DNA from: Pyrenula massariospora
Taxonomy: Eukaryota > Ascomycota > Eurotiomycetes > Pyrenulales > Pyrenulaceae
Length of the DNA stretch: 64,000 nucleotides
Assembly (NCBI GenBank): GCA_021030905.1
Contig: JAGFMI010000012.1
Span: 558,001 to 622,000 of the forward strand
Direction of reading: 5' to 3'
The notes below the pieces were generated by a model. That model did no database searches. It saw only the letters and a program-made list of their open reading frames with translations, and was not told the DNA's origin. A program made the translations under genes and the position numbers. Numbering within the stretch: position 1 is the stretch's first letter; every line of letters starts with the position of its first letter. Of this stretch, positions 54,736 to 64,000 are shown piece after piece.

Positions 54736-55779
54736 TCAAGCAGCCATCCGAGCCCCAGCCTCTTCAACCTGCGTCGAGAGGCCGCCTGCCATGTCTTTGC
54801 CCATTGGGTATGTATGTTCTGCGCTTGGGTATATCCGGGTCTTTGTCTCCTCACGATATTGCTGAATAGCTTTGAGGCTTTCACCCCATACGTCGCCATA
54901 TTTCTTGACGAATTTTGGGATATGACGACCCGGAGGGTAGTTTCCGCTCATATCCACCTGGACTAGAACTTGTCCTGAACACATGTTGCCTGCTCCGATG
55001 CCGATTGTTGGTATGCGTAGCTTCTCAGTCACGTACTTGCCGACTTCTGCTGGTACTGCTTCTAGCACCACTAAAGAGGCGCCTGCATCTTGAATCGCTG
55101 TCGCATCCTCGAGCAGCTTCATCGCCCCGGCTACGCTCTTGCCCTGTACCCTGAAACCGCCGAGCGAATGTTGTCTCTGTGGTGTCATGCCCACGTGACC
55201 AATCACTGGGATCCCCATTGTAGTGATGCGCTGAACCGTTCTTGCCATCTCTTTCCCACCCTCAAGCTTTACACCGTTCACTCGTCCTTCCTTCATTACG
55301 CGGATTGCATTGCTAAGGGCTTGTTCCGATGAGACCTCGTAACTTCCCATGGGTAAGTCACCAACAATAAAGGCTGATTTGGCTGCCCGTGAGACGCTTC
55401 GACAGTGCATGATCATCTCTTCAAGGGTAACCTCGCTTGTGTCTTCCATGCCTAGGGCGACCATGGCTAATGAGTCGCCCACCAGAATCATTTCCATGCC
55501 CGCAGCCTCCGCTACAGCTGCTGACGGGAAATCGTGGGCAGTAATCATTGTGATGGGCTCCCTCCTTTGATACAAGGTTGATAAGGTTTGGAGGGTGACC
55601 TTTTTTCGAAGAGCTGTCGCATCACCGAGAGGGGAGTGCACGCTGTGACGTGGATATGAGACATGGTATGAACGGTACTGTGGTGATGTGTTGCCAACAA
55701 AAGGGAGAACACAGGGTCTTTTGGCCAAATATTTTCCAGCCAGGAATGTATATGGTATGATTCGTGAAGGTAGAGCCAT
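54736..55779 (-). CDS. panB: Ketopantoate hydroxymethyltransferase (PanB)
   Basis: A single exon of 347 residues. The enzyme adds a hydroxymethyl group from methylene-tetrahydrofolate to alpha-ketoisovalerate, the first step of pantothenate (CoA precursor) synthesis. A basic N-terminus (MALPSRIIPYTFLAGKYLAK) fits mitochondrial import. PanB motifs are in order: MITAHDFPSAAVAEAAG, ILVGDSLAMVALGMEDTSEV, VGDLPMGSYEVS, GVKLEGGKEMA, VIGHVGMTPQ, VPAEVGKYVTEKLRIPTIGI and GIGAGNMCSGQVLV. Metal-binding Asp and Glu residues in GDS, GDLP and LEAVP are present, so it should be active. The gene is divergent from the kinase-like gene to its right. Confidence 0.95.
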   Translation of the reverse strand: MALPSRIIPYTFLAGKYLAKRPCVLPFVGNTSPQYRSYHVSYPRHSVHSPLGDATALRKKVTLQTLSTLYQRREPITMITAHDFPSAAVAEAAGMEMILVGDSLAMVALGMEDTSEVTLEEMIMHCRSVSRAAKSAFIVGDLPMGSYEVSSEQALSNAIRVMKEGRVNGVKLEGGKEMARTVQRITTMGIPVIGHVGMTPQRQHSLGGFRVQGKSVAGAMKLLEDATAIQDAGASLVVLEAVPAEVGKYVTEKLRIPTIGIGAGNMCSGQVLVQVDMSGNYPPGRHIPKFVKKYGDVWGESLKAIQQYREETKTRIYPSAEHTYPMGKDMAGGLSTQVEEAGARMAA

Positions 55780-56486
55780 GGCTTTAATCCGGAGCGCGGA
55801 GTTCTAAAGTGTTGCTTTTTAGCAAGGACGGAGGTCGAGAAGGATCCCAGAGTCCGGAAGTCTTAGTCGCCGAAGCCATTTTGGCTGATCTGACGGAGTT
55901 TTTATTATAGCACTGTGATGGTATCTGCAGCGTATATTTGAAGATGCCAACGAGGTCCGAGGTGTTGAAAAGGAACCGGTTCCGGAAGCGAACTACGCTA
56001 GCCCAAGTGTGGCTAAGGCTCGGCAGCTTTACTTCAACGGCCGGCCTCGGAAGGCCGCAGCGGGACCGAATAAATCAAACAAGTTTTTCCTCGTTTGAAG
56101 GCCACTAGATTAACATAAAACCTAGCTTTCATTATGAGAGGTCACATGGAGTCGACATATCTCAAGGTGCTATCTTGCTCATTCTCGCTAGTCATGGACT
56201 ATCGCTGCATGCTTCTATGTAGACGTCGACGCGGCAAGGCTCAGCATTGATAGAGTATCTGGTCATGGCAGGACCCAAGCATTATGCTGGGAGAGAAGTT
56301 TCGTAGAGGCATGACTGCGATCACGTGATAGACGAGGGTTCCTACCCAAAAAGTCAGAATCAAGCTCATAAGAAGCCTATTCCTGCTTCTAGCCTCTGTA
56401 AGGTCGTTGTCGGGAAATGTGTCTCCGGTCAGCAAACTCTTCACCAGCTTGTAAGGGCACACAAAATAGTCGCTGATCGAGGCAAG
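55780..56486. other. Divergent promoter, panB / kinase-like gene
   Basis: A short hairpin-capable element CGGCCT-CGGA-AGGCCG lies at 56042-56057. The kinase-like frame is open back to 56325 but without an ATG. Confidence 0.5.
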
Positions 56487-57536
56487 ATGTGTACTCCAGC
56501 AGAGGCGAAATCCTGCTCTAATTGCTCGGATAGGGAAGTCGACTATGATGGGATTGAGGTTAAAGAGGTTATGGCATCACCTGATGATTGTCACTTCGTG
56601 CTTATGCACAATCGCATACGCTTTATACTGGTCATGGTACGCCCTACAGACCCCAAAGATGACGATATCATGGCAGTGTGGTTTCGAAAGATCGAAGAAT
56701 CTGAGATGGATCCGGACGAGATGGTATACGATAGATGTTTGGAGGATCTTCGAGAGTCTGCTATTTGTGTTTGCCAAGACACAATATACACACTGTCGTC
56801 TTCAGTGCCAGTATCAGGAGAGGAGCCACAGTCTCTCGAGGACTTTCTTCATCCGATGACTTTCTGCCTGCAACTTCTCTCAGAGCAAGGGACTTTACAA
56901 GCGCACAGAATTAACGACACAACAGAGTACGTCAACATGTTTCAACACGTCCTATTACCCAGGAACTTTTTGCTACCACGAACCTTAGCTCTCACGTCAG
57001 CGTCGAATCTAGATTTTATCGAGAACCTCTACATGGGACAATTACTCAAAGTCTCTAAGGATTGCAAGGTCTATGTTTTTAAAAGTGTTCATGACGGAAG
57101 CAAAGAGCAGCTTATGAGAGAGATCCAAACTCTGCAACAAATATCTGAGCAGTGGAAGCCAGATCACCCGGCGCGCCCTGCTGTACCTCGATTAATCGGC
57201 TTAGTGGGAAGCAACGACCAAATAATAGGCATCTTAGAGGACTTTATCGATGGTGACAAGCTGTCTGAGCTTGACATTAACAGGGTTTCCGCCGTACAGC
57301 GACAAGAATGGAAGCGACGGATCGAGCAGGATATGACACTTCTGCATCAGCATCGCCTTATCTGGGGCGATGTGAAGGCGGAGAATGTATTGGTCGATAA
57401 ACATAAGCGACCATGGTTGATCGACTTCGGAGGGAGCTGCACAGAAGGCTGGGTTGAAGAGCATCTGGCAGAGACGAGAGAAGGAGATTTACAAGGTCTG
57501 GGCCGTTTAGTGGAGTACTTGGGTCTCCGACAATAG
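56487..57536 (+). CDS. Divergent fungal protein kinase-like protein
   Basis: A single exon of 349 residues from MCTPAEAKSCSNCSDREVDY; the frame is open further upstream only through non-ATG codons. The N-terminal 150 residues are acidic and unassigned. The C-terminal part reads as a kinase fold: LYMGQLLKVSKDCKVYVFKS with a candidate ATP-site Lys, a helix LMREIQTLQQISEQW, hinge-like GILEDFIDGDKLSE, catalytic loop LIWGDVKAENVLVD (Asp and Asn kept, the usual HRD His replaced) and WLIDFGGSCTEGWVE with the DFG. Such small kinases with a GDxKxxNVL loop are expanded in filamentous ascomycetes. Key Asp residues remain, so activity is possible; the substrate is unknown. Confidence 0.8.
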   Translation: MCTPAEAKSCSNCSDREVDYDGIEVKEVMASPDDCHFVLMHNRIRFILVMVRPTDPKDDDIMAVWFRKIEESEMDPDEMVYDRCLEDLRESAICVCQDTIYTLSSSVPVSGEEPQSLEDFLHPMTFCLQLLSEQGTLQAHRINDTTEYVNMFQHVLLPRNFLLPRTLALTSASNLDFIENLYMGQLLKVSKDCKVYVFKSVHDGSKEQLMREIQTLQQISEQWKPDHPARPAVPRLIGLVGSNDQIIGILEDFIDGDKLSELDINRVSAVQRQEWKRRIEQDMTLLHQHRLIWGDVKAENVLVDKHKRPWLIDFGGSCTEGWVEEHLAETREGDLQGLGRLVEYLGLRQ

Positions 57537-58497
57537 ATTCCATTCTCGCGTCTTCTCAACTGGCGGCTTATATCTAAGAGAATTTCTTCCAAATGCACAC
57601 CGCTTTTGCTTATGATTGACCTATTACTACGTGACTTTCCAAATTTATTCCCAGCCTAGCGTATCAAGATTTCGTCCTACTGATAGATAAGTGGTGTAAA
57701 AGTCTTCGGCTGACAGTAGACAGAATAGCAAATCATAAAGACTAGGAACCGTTTATGAGGATTTATTGTCGAAGAGTGCCATCATGATTTTTGTTCGTCT
57801 TCGAGACTTGTTTCTCCCGGCTACTCTGTGGATGCTTCTTTGGTAGCTGTTGGCTTCGGCGTAGGCTAATAGCCGTCCGACTCCGGTAACCGGATCAGCA
57901 GTCGCTCAGACAGCAGCGAGGGTTGAGGAGGAGCAGCGGCTCGGAGAGATGGCAAAGTTGCGTGCTACATTAGGTAGGGAGGCAAGTCTGTTCGGGAGAC
58001 GATACAGGATGTGGAAAGGGACGACGGCAGCAATGCTGGCGCGTTGAACAGTCAGTTGATGCTGCTTTCTCCTTCTGGCCACCGATTGGTTCTGACGTAA
58101 CCCCACGTCCCCTCTGACGGAGCAGGCCGCAAGAACTATCACGCTACCTGCTTCACTCATCCTCTCCTCCCGACTACAATTCGTTCGCTTGAGAAATTAA
58201 ACTAGAGACTCCAGGCTATTTACCTTTCAACATCCATTTCTTGCAGCTTCAGAAGCGCCGAATCGTCGGAGAAACCTGTTCCTGCCACCTTGCGGAACGT
58301 TTGACAAAGCCTGTCACCGTCGGCCCCGAGCAGCTACTTTCTTTATCTCGGACTGCAGCCAGAAAGTCAAATCTAGAGCTATATCGAACCACCACTCCGC
58401 AATCTGAAAACTACACTTTAAACCCTCAAGATCATCCCGATATTTCCTTCCGCCTCACGTTTGAGTTCTGCCTGTCTGAACGCATAGCGGCGGCAAG
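57537..58497. other. Intergenic region upstream of ubc8
   Basis: Short frames only, with no supported gene. Confidence 0.5.
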
Positions 58498-59548
58498 ATG
58501 AGCAGTCCAAAGCGGAGGATAGAGACTGATGTGAGCAGTCCATGAACTTGCAGCTTCTCGGCAAGTTTACTGACGATATGCCTCTGATCTAGGTGATGAA
58601 GTATTATCTCGCACCTTCAATAGCACTTCCACTGCTGACTATCGAAGGATGTACGTTCAACCACCGACATGATCTTGCACACCGTTGATTTAGGCGGGCG
58701 AGGGGAATGGAACATGTGGGCAAGAGAAGGAAGCTGAACATTGACCTTCTAGGATGATGAGCGATTACGAGGTCACTCTGATCAACGATAACAGTAGGTG
58801 CCTCCAGTTCCAACGTCTCGATGAGGTGGCTTGCTCTGACCTGGGGTAGTGTCTGTTGCCCTAATATTTTCTCTCTGTCTCTGCTCAATTTAATATAATT
58901 GTAGGCAAGAGTTCTATGTGAAGTTCAATGGCCCAGCGGAGAGTAAGCAGAGCGTGCTAGCACTTCAAAGTTCCGTGTTCCTGATCTATTCTAGCACCAT
59001 TTGAAGGCGGACAGTGGAAGATCCACGTTGAACTTCCTGACCAATACCCCTATAAGTCTCCGTCAATTGGCTTTGTGAACAGAATCTTCCACCCAAATAT
59101 TGATGAGTTGTCCGACCCGACCCCTATCTAATAGCTCCGGGAACGCCTCTGACGGATTCCTGGCAAATAGGTCTGGAAGTGTCTGCCTCGATGTCATCAA
59201 TCAAACCTGGTCCCCAATGTACGACATGATCAACATTTTCGAAGTCTTCCTCCCTCAGCTTTTACGGTATCCAAACCCTACAGATCCACTTAACGGCGAG
59301 GCAGCTGCTCTGCTGATGAGGGAGCCGAAGACCTACGAGGCCAAAGTGAAGGGTTCGCGTCTCAACAAATAGCTCTGCAGACTATGAATGCTGATCGAAG
59401 CCTAGAATATGTCGTGAGGTACGCCTCCAACCATGGTAACGAGGAGGAAGAGGGAAACGAGGAGACTGATGGAGAGATGAGTTCCGTGGAGGATTACGAT
59501 TCTCAAGCAGATGAAGACGAGCCTGCTGGCGCCATGGACGACATCTAG
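58498..59548 (+). CDS. ubc8: Ubiquitin-conjugating enzyme E2 (UBC8-like) with an 8-nt microexon
   Basis: Seven exons: 58498-58530, 58593-58600, 58753-58797, 58905-58942, 58995-59109, 59171-59352, 59406-59548, giving 187 residues. In yeast Ubc8 acts with the GID ligase to ubiquitinate gluconeogenic enzymes. The spliced start is [27 protein letters not shown], which only exists if the 8-nt exon is included. The UBC fold follows: [46 protein letters not shown], active-site Cys in [36 protein letters not shown] and [17 protein letters not shown]. An acidic tail ([19 protein letters not shown]) ends the protein. The donors at 58798 (GTGCCT), 59110 (GTCCGA) and 59353 (GTTCGC) are weak; the first adds Ser-Arg before QEFYV and is the least certain join. 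Confidence 0.9.
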
Positions 59549-60248
59549 CTTCTTCCTGCATCTTGGTCACTTTTTAGCGTTTTCTGCAGCATTTTGCCCG
59601 CATCAAGCGGTGTTGACGGTGGAGATTCTTGTGCAGTCATGGTGGTTCCTTTCTCGAACTGGTTTGGCGCGACATGGGACGAAGACCCAGAGATAGGTAC
59701 TCAGGAGTTTTGAGGCGCCGTTTCCGGGTGGATAGTTAGACCGTGCGTCCTTACTTGGATATGACCATAGCTAGCTTTTGATGGGTACACCGAATGATAT
59801 TCCCTTTCTTCATCGAATTTTCGCTACAGCAAAAGCCATGCTAGCTCTAGTTAGAGTACAGATAGGCCTTTGGATGTTGCGTCGGTGAATTGAGGATAAT
59901 AGTCTGCACACGATTATTTTCTGTCAGACGCAGCTTAATTCTTCATTTCTGAAACCATCAGATCAAGCGCGAATGATCTGATATCGTGCGTGGGCCAAGT
60001 GACTCCACTCCTCAAACGCGTCATTCTGCCCCTCCGAGCTCCAAGGCTTCAGCTTCAAACAAGACCCAGTGACATGCGACACTGAATGAGTTCCCCGTGA
60101 GGTGCGACACCTACTCATGGGCTGATAAAAGAATGACAGATACCTAATCTTTCTATCTTTTTGCTTGATCATCCCTAGCTTCACAGCATTCCTGATCGCT
60201 CCTAGCTCTCCTGCTTGCTAAGTACGAGACTATTGCAAAAAAAGGGCA
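59549..60248. other. Intergenic region
   Basis: No gene seen between ubc8 and the F-box/RPEL gene. Confidence 0.5.
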
Positions 60249-61313
60249 ATGACTTCGACTCCCTTAAAATCCTCACAAGCGTCCCAATTTGTGCCCAATT
60301 TGCTCTCATTACCTCCTGAGCTTCTACAAGAAATACTTATCTACCTGGACATACCCGACCTCTTAAACCTCACACGGGTCTCCCACCCTCTGCGAACGCT
60401 CCTGCTCTCCCCACCACTCCCACTAACCCTCTTCCACTCCCGCCTCAATGCCGCCTCCGCAACCCTCACCCACTACCTCCCCGCCCGCCCTCGCCTCTCG
60501 ACCCTCATCCCCCCGGCCGGAACCATCTACATGACGCGCACGCACACCATCGCCCGCGCCATCTCGCGCAACCTCATCTCCATCCGCCTCTCGCGCTCCC
60601 TCACCACGCGCCCCTCCGCCCCCGACCTCGTCTCGCGCTCCATCTTGCCGCAGGAATGCGCCACGGGGCTGTATGCGAGCGCGATCTCGCCCGCGCTTAT
60701 CCCGGCGCGCCGGAGCCTGGCGCGCTCGACGCTTAAGGATACGTTGGGGAGGAAGCTCGAGAGGCGGCCCAGCGTGGGCAGTCTGGTCAGTCTGAATATC
60801 CTGCCGGAGGAGTGTAGTCTGGGGGAGGGGCGGGGCGGGATGATCGCGCCGGGGCTGGTGGAGGCGAGGAGAAGGGTGGTCAAGGAGAGGCTGAAGGACG
60901 GGCTGAGGGCGTGGGTGGAGAGGAGGGCCCGGGTCGCGGCGGCGAAGAGGAAGAACGAGTTCGAGAGCGATGGGGATGATGCGGATCTGCCTGAGAGGGA
61001 CGCCCAGGGGAGGCTGAACGTCAAGATCCTGATCCGCAAGTTTGCGCGCAGGGGGCAGGGCGGCGAAGGGAGGGCGCTGTTTGTTGGGCCGTCGTCGTCA
61101 TCGTCGTACAATGCGTCTGCCAGCGCGTATGTGAATTGCGCCTGCGATGTGCACAGGAAATTGGCGAAGCGGAAGCGGTGGGAACGGCCAAGGCCGGTGG
61201 GCTCGTTGTCTCAGCCGGTGGTGGTTGAGAGGGGTGCCTGTGCGCAACCGACCAGGGCGCATGTTCTTGGGTTGCGCAGGTTTTGGGAGGGTATGGCGCG
61301 GGCGGGTGGATGA
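60249..61313 (+). CDS. F-box protein with RPEL-like repeats
   Basis: A single exon of 354 residues. An F-box lies at residues 18-60 (LLSLPPELLQEILIYLDIPD, LLNLTRVSHPLRTLLL). Two RPEL-like motifs follow: LSRSLTTRPSAPDLVSRSIL (about 114-133) and LGRKLERRPSVGSLVSLNIL (about 166-185). RPEL motifs bind monomeric actin in MRTF and Phactr proteins. Each motif sits in a larger unit that includes (I/A)xPxLxxARRxxxxxxLKD; a third, degenerate unit (IAPGLVEARRRVVKERLKDG) lacks the RPEL core. A basic region and a Cys-containing end (YVNCACDVHRKLAKRKRW) complete the protein. The F-box suggests an SCF ligase adaptor; a link to actin levels is inference. Confidence 0.82.
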   Translation: MTSTPLKSSQASQFVPNLLSLPPELLQEILIYLDIPDLLNLTRVSHPLRTLLLSPPLPLTLFHSRLNAASATLTHYLPARPRLSTLIPPAGTIYMTRTHTIARAISRNLISIRLSRSLTTRPSAPDLVSRSILPQECATGLYASAISPALIPARRSLARSTLKDTLGRKLERRPSVGSLVSLNILPEECSLGEGRGGMIAPGLVEARRRVVKERLKDGLRAWVERRARVAAAKRKNEFESDGDDADLPERDAQGRLNVKILIRKFARRGQGGEGRALFVGPSSSSSYNASASAYVNCACDVHRKLAKRKRWERPRPVGSLSQPVVVERGACAQPTRAHVLGLRRFWEGMARAGG

Positions 61314-61669
61314 ACGGGCTGATACCTTGGATCACTGGGTGGATGCTAGAGAGATGTGTCGAGCAGCATAATACACCGAGGTACATGGGCTCGTGAGCTC
61401 GCTGGTCTCATGCATTTTTGCTGTGATGGACAAAAGATGTATTCTTTGGAAGAAGCTTGCCGTTCTTCGGCGGGCAATACTAGCTATTTACATGTATCCC
61501 AAACTCTTGACCTGCCCTATTTCACAAAATCAGATGCGCCAGCCCGGGAGTCGCTAGATCTTTTAATGCCCCAATGAGTATGCGACTTGTACAAAAGAGA
61601 TGATAAAAGTATGAGGGTATCTCGGACAGAAAGGTCAAAGTGCGCTTCCAAGGACGCCAAGCTCGTCTT
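61314..61669. other. Intergenic region between convergent genes
   Basis: 3' flanks only; nothing else seen. Confidence 0.5.
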
Positions 61670-62248
61670 TCACGGCTTTCCGCTCAGGTCAATCTCGAGC
61701 TTGCTGAACAATTTCGGGTGCTCAGGCGATGACTTGCCGATCGACCCTGTCTGTCGACTGTGGTGCGACGGCGCGTGTCTAGAACTGCTCGACGCTTGCG
61801 AATGCGGACGCGACGTAGGATATATGCGGGACCGTGAAGATTTGTCGCCGGGGAGAGGGGAGACGGCGTCGGGTTGATGTGGGAAGATGTCCACGACGGT
61901 GCTGTTGGTTTCTTTCGTTAGCCCATCCCTTCAACCAGCCACGCAGATTTTGCAGTTTCCATACTCGCTTGTCCACCGTGTGATGTTGGCCAGGGCCTCT
62001 TGCTCCCTCTTTGCGTCTTCTAGATTGACCGGTTGACCTGAGACACCGTATTGTTGATTTATTGGCCCCTGGCTTTGGGTTCCGTAACCATAGGGATCGT
62101 CGAGGAGGCGTTGTGATTCAAGCTGTTGCGCAAGGGGGAGGTGGATGTTAGCTTGAGGTCTGCTCGCCTTGCAGATTGATACGAGATAAAGACTTACATC
62201 TCGATCCTTCCGAGAAGAGAGACCAAGACATGATAGACATGCACCCAT
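61670..62248 (-). CDS. EGO1/LAMTOR1-like lipid-anchored adaptor
   Basis: Three exons (62198-62248, 61965-62122, 61670-61901) with introns of 75 and 63 nt encode 146 residues. The start MGACLSCLG carries an N-myristoylation Gly and two palmitoylation Cys, which anchor such proteins to vacuolar membranes. The spliced core SQRLLDDPYGYGTQS and EDAKREQEALANITRWTSDT-VVDIF matches the fungal counterparts of LAMTOR1/Ego1, the scaffold that recruits Rag (Gtr) GTPases and TORC1 to the vacuole. The C-terminus is Ser/His-rich, ending KLFSKLEIDLSGKP. Without the second join the TSDTVVDIF block would be lost, which supports it. The TORC1 scaffold role is inferred from the family. Confidence 0.82.
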
Positions 62249-63359
62249 GGTCTGGAATGTGGAGCGGTTGTCGAGTATCAGTCTGTGGCTGGGGAATCAC
62301 CAGATAATAGTTACAAAAGCGGTGGGAGAGAGTCAAGCAAAGGAGAGACAAGCATCGTGTCTAAATGGTGGAAGCAAAGGAAAATGGCTGCATGCCAGGG
62401 AGCCCGTGATAGAACTCGGACGTTCTTGTGAGAGGTGTAAAGTCAATGTTGGGAGTCTTGCACTCCGCAACTTGGAGCATGATGGCCCGCCAAGATTGAA
62501 CCCAAACATCCGCTCCGCTGACTCAGAAAAAGATTCTGCACGACACGATCTCTTGTACAACACTGCCGGAGTCACCCTCTGTGGCTGACAAGTGTATCGC
62601 TGCTTCGACTTGATGACGTCTGATTCTTGCCCTATGCGGTGAGCTTCTTCGTATTGCCCTACGATCCGCTAACAACTATCTGTTTATGAATTCCACAACG
62701 AGGCTTCAAGAAAACCCCCCTGGTATCAACAACTTTAGAATTAGAGTCTAGTCACGTCTTTCAAACAAGAAAACAGATCTTCCTTCGCTCAGATTGTTCT
62801 GATTAAGATGAAAGTCTCCTTCTGTTTCTTCCATTTTTTCAGTTGCAGGCCGACAAGCAGGGAAGCAAAAAGCAAAGCTTTTCACCGTTCCTTTCTTTGG
62901 TGCTTCTATTAAGATTGTTTACTACCTGGGCCATTTCGTGCGTACGGGAAAGATATTGATTAATATGCCGCCAGGAGGTGATCAATGTTCGGCACTGCCC
63001 TTGCTTTAGAATCTCCACCCCTTCTAGCCTCTTCACATGTTTGTCTGTGCCGATGATGCAGCTAAATTTCCTATTATGTCTTCGATACAAACGCCAGTCG
63101 AGGTTTTCGGCATTCCGGGGCATGGCTTGAACCTCCCTCTTATGACCGGAGGATGAGAGCTATAGTTCTGGGTGGTACACAGGTACATTATGTGATGCGA
63201 CCCTGCAAAAGACGAGCACATGGGACAATTTCCAATTTGTCCTTGCGAGTGGCGAGAGAATAGGTCCTTGTTTTATAAATTATCATTGCGAAGCTATTCC
63301 TCCCGTTTCTGAGCAACCCGTTCGTTTCTTCCACCCAAATCCATCATTAGCTTGTCAAC
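62249..63359. other. Divergent promoter region
   Basis: Between the EGO1-like gene and the secreted protein gene. Only short motif-free frames are present. Confidence 0.5.
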
Positions 63360-64000
63360 ATGCGTCTTTCGCTTAGTCGCTGGGCTTTGGCCGTGATATG
63401 CCTATTTATTTTCGTTTCTACTATAGTAGGGTACGAGCCAGATTACCTTGAACATCATCGTGTCGGCAAACGTCAAGCGCAGTACGTGCAGACTTGCGAT
63501 TCCGACGAGATATTAGGGGTCTTTGAGAGCTTTACCCAATATTCTGCAGAATACAGCACCCAGTGCAGGTCATATCTAAGTATCGCTCCGACCACTACGA
63601 CTGTTGGGACGGCAGATACGCCGATAGAGTAGGTTCCGAGCCGTTCACCACATACCGGGACTTTGTTTCTGATCGATCTGCGTTTTAGGACTCAATACGA
63701 TGCAACGAGTACCACCTCGACCACTTACCGGACTCTCACTGTTTACGCCACAACTTACACTCAGGTAGTCACCGCGCATGCATATGGCTTGAAAGCGGTA
63801 GCTATGCCTGCGTGGCACAAGAGAGCGAGTTTTCCAGCTATCACTCCGGCTCCAGAAGCGCTCAACTACCTTAAAGCCCGTAACCTTGAAGCCCGCCAAG
63901 ATGACGAAACCCCTGAGCAGCATTCGGTAGATCTGATGCTGCGGTCTCGCCTCTCTAGTGCTTGCTCCTGTCTTGATCCTGGCCCTGAAACCATCCCAGC
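63360..64000 (+). CDS. Secreted protein, cut by the window end
   Basis: Exon 1 (63360-63628) and a second exon from 63689 that runs to the window edge, over a 60-nt intron. A signal peptide (LSRWALAVICLFIFVSTIVG) is followed by HHRVGKRQA, a Kex2-like site. A Tyr/Cys segment (YVQTCDSDEILGVFES, YSTQCRSYLSI) and Thr-rich strands (TSTTYRTLTVYATTYTQVVT) come next. The end contains LSSACSCLDPGP, a motif I recall at the start of a Cys-rich region in many fungal secreted proteins. At least 196 residues are visible. Function is unknown; a cell-wall or host-facing protein is likely. Confidence 0.78.

Noticed and set aside
35700-55779. A CoA-biosynthesis cluster (Hal3/PPCDC-like gene and panB)
   Set aside because: The genes are 17 kb apart, and the PPCDC-like domain has lost its substrate motif, so a shared pathway is not supported.
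1-64000. CRISPR arrays, intact transposons or virus-derived elements
   Set aside because: No regularly spaced repeats, terminal repeats, transposase, reverse transcriptase or capsid-like frames were recognised anywhere in the window.

Overview
The window comes from the nuclear genome of a filamentous ascomycete (Pezizomycotina; a Leotiomycetes-like fungus is my guess, not shown). The gene set is typical: conidiation protein 6, a fragment resembling HET incompatibility proteins, an Icp55-type peptidase, an exo-beta-1,3-glucanase with a type II membrane anchor, karyogamy and autophagy genes, and several secreted proteins. Most introns are 45-70 nt, with GTAAGT-like donors and CAG/TAG acceptors. 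Exon joins below were worked out by hand: each keeps frame and restores continuous protein similarity.

Left part (1-19 kb). A small conserved basic-start protein is followed by a divergent pair, fmp52 (minus) and the sulfite reductase flavoprotein met10 (plus). A perfect 7+7 bp inverted repeat lies in their shared promoter. Next come a large secreted cysteine-rich protein, about 3 kb with little coding signal, an F-box protein, an AT-rich block, a truncated HET-like gene, a tRNA-Lys(UUU), a three-exon small secreted cysteine protein and a SIRT5-like sirtuin.

Middle part (19-42 kb). A tautomerase converges on ICP55; an FMN-binding split-barrel protein and two small low-complexity proteins follow. 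The phosphatase HAL2/MET22 (sulfur and PAP metabolism) diverges from LSB5 (VHS-GAT). LSB5 carries an 855-nt stop-free intron that is itself an open frame. Mitochondrial ribosomal protein uL6m, KAR5, a fusion of a Hal3/PPCDC-like domain with an F-box-like and W-W repeat protein, a GH26-like secreted hydrolase, and CON-6 with one exon per repeat complete this part.

Right part (42-64 kb). ExgD-type glucanase, an STK32/YANK kinase with a myristoylation start, DBF4, ATG12, ketopantoate hydroxymethyltransferase, a divergent kinase-like protein, the E2 enzyme UBC8 with an 8-nt microexon, an F-box protein with RPEL-like units, an EGO1/LAMTOR1-like lipid-anchored adaptor, and a secreted protein cut by the window end.

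Most genes are housekeeping genes and do not form one pathway cluster. The items most worth following are the LSB5 locus, the Hal3-like/W-W fusion, the CON-6 exon-repeat layout and the UBC8 splice sites. I saw no CRISPR array, no intact transposon and no virus-like element.
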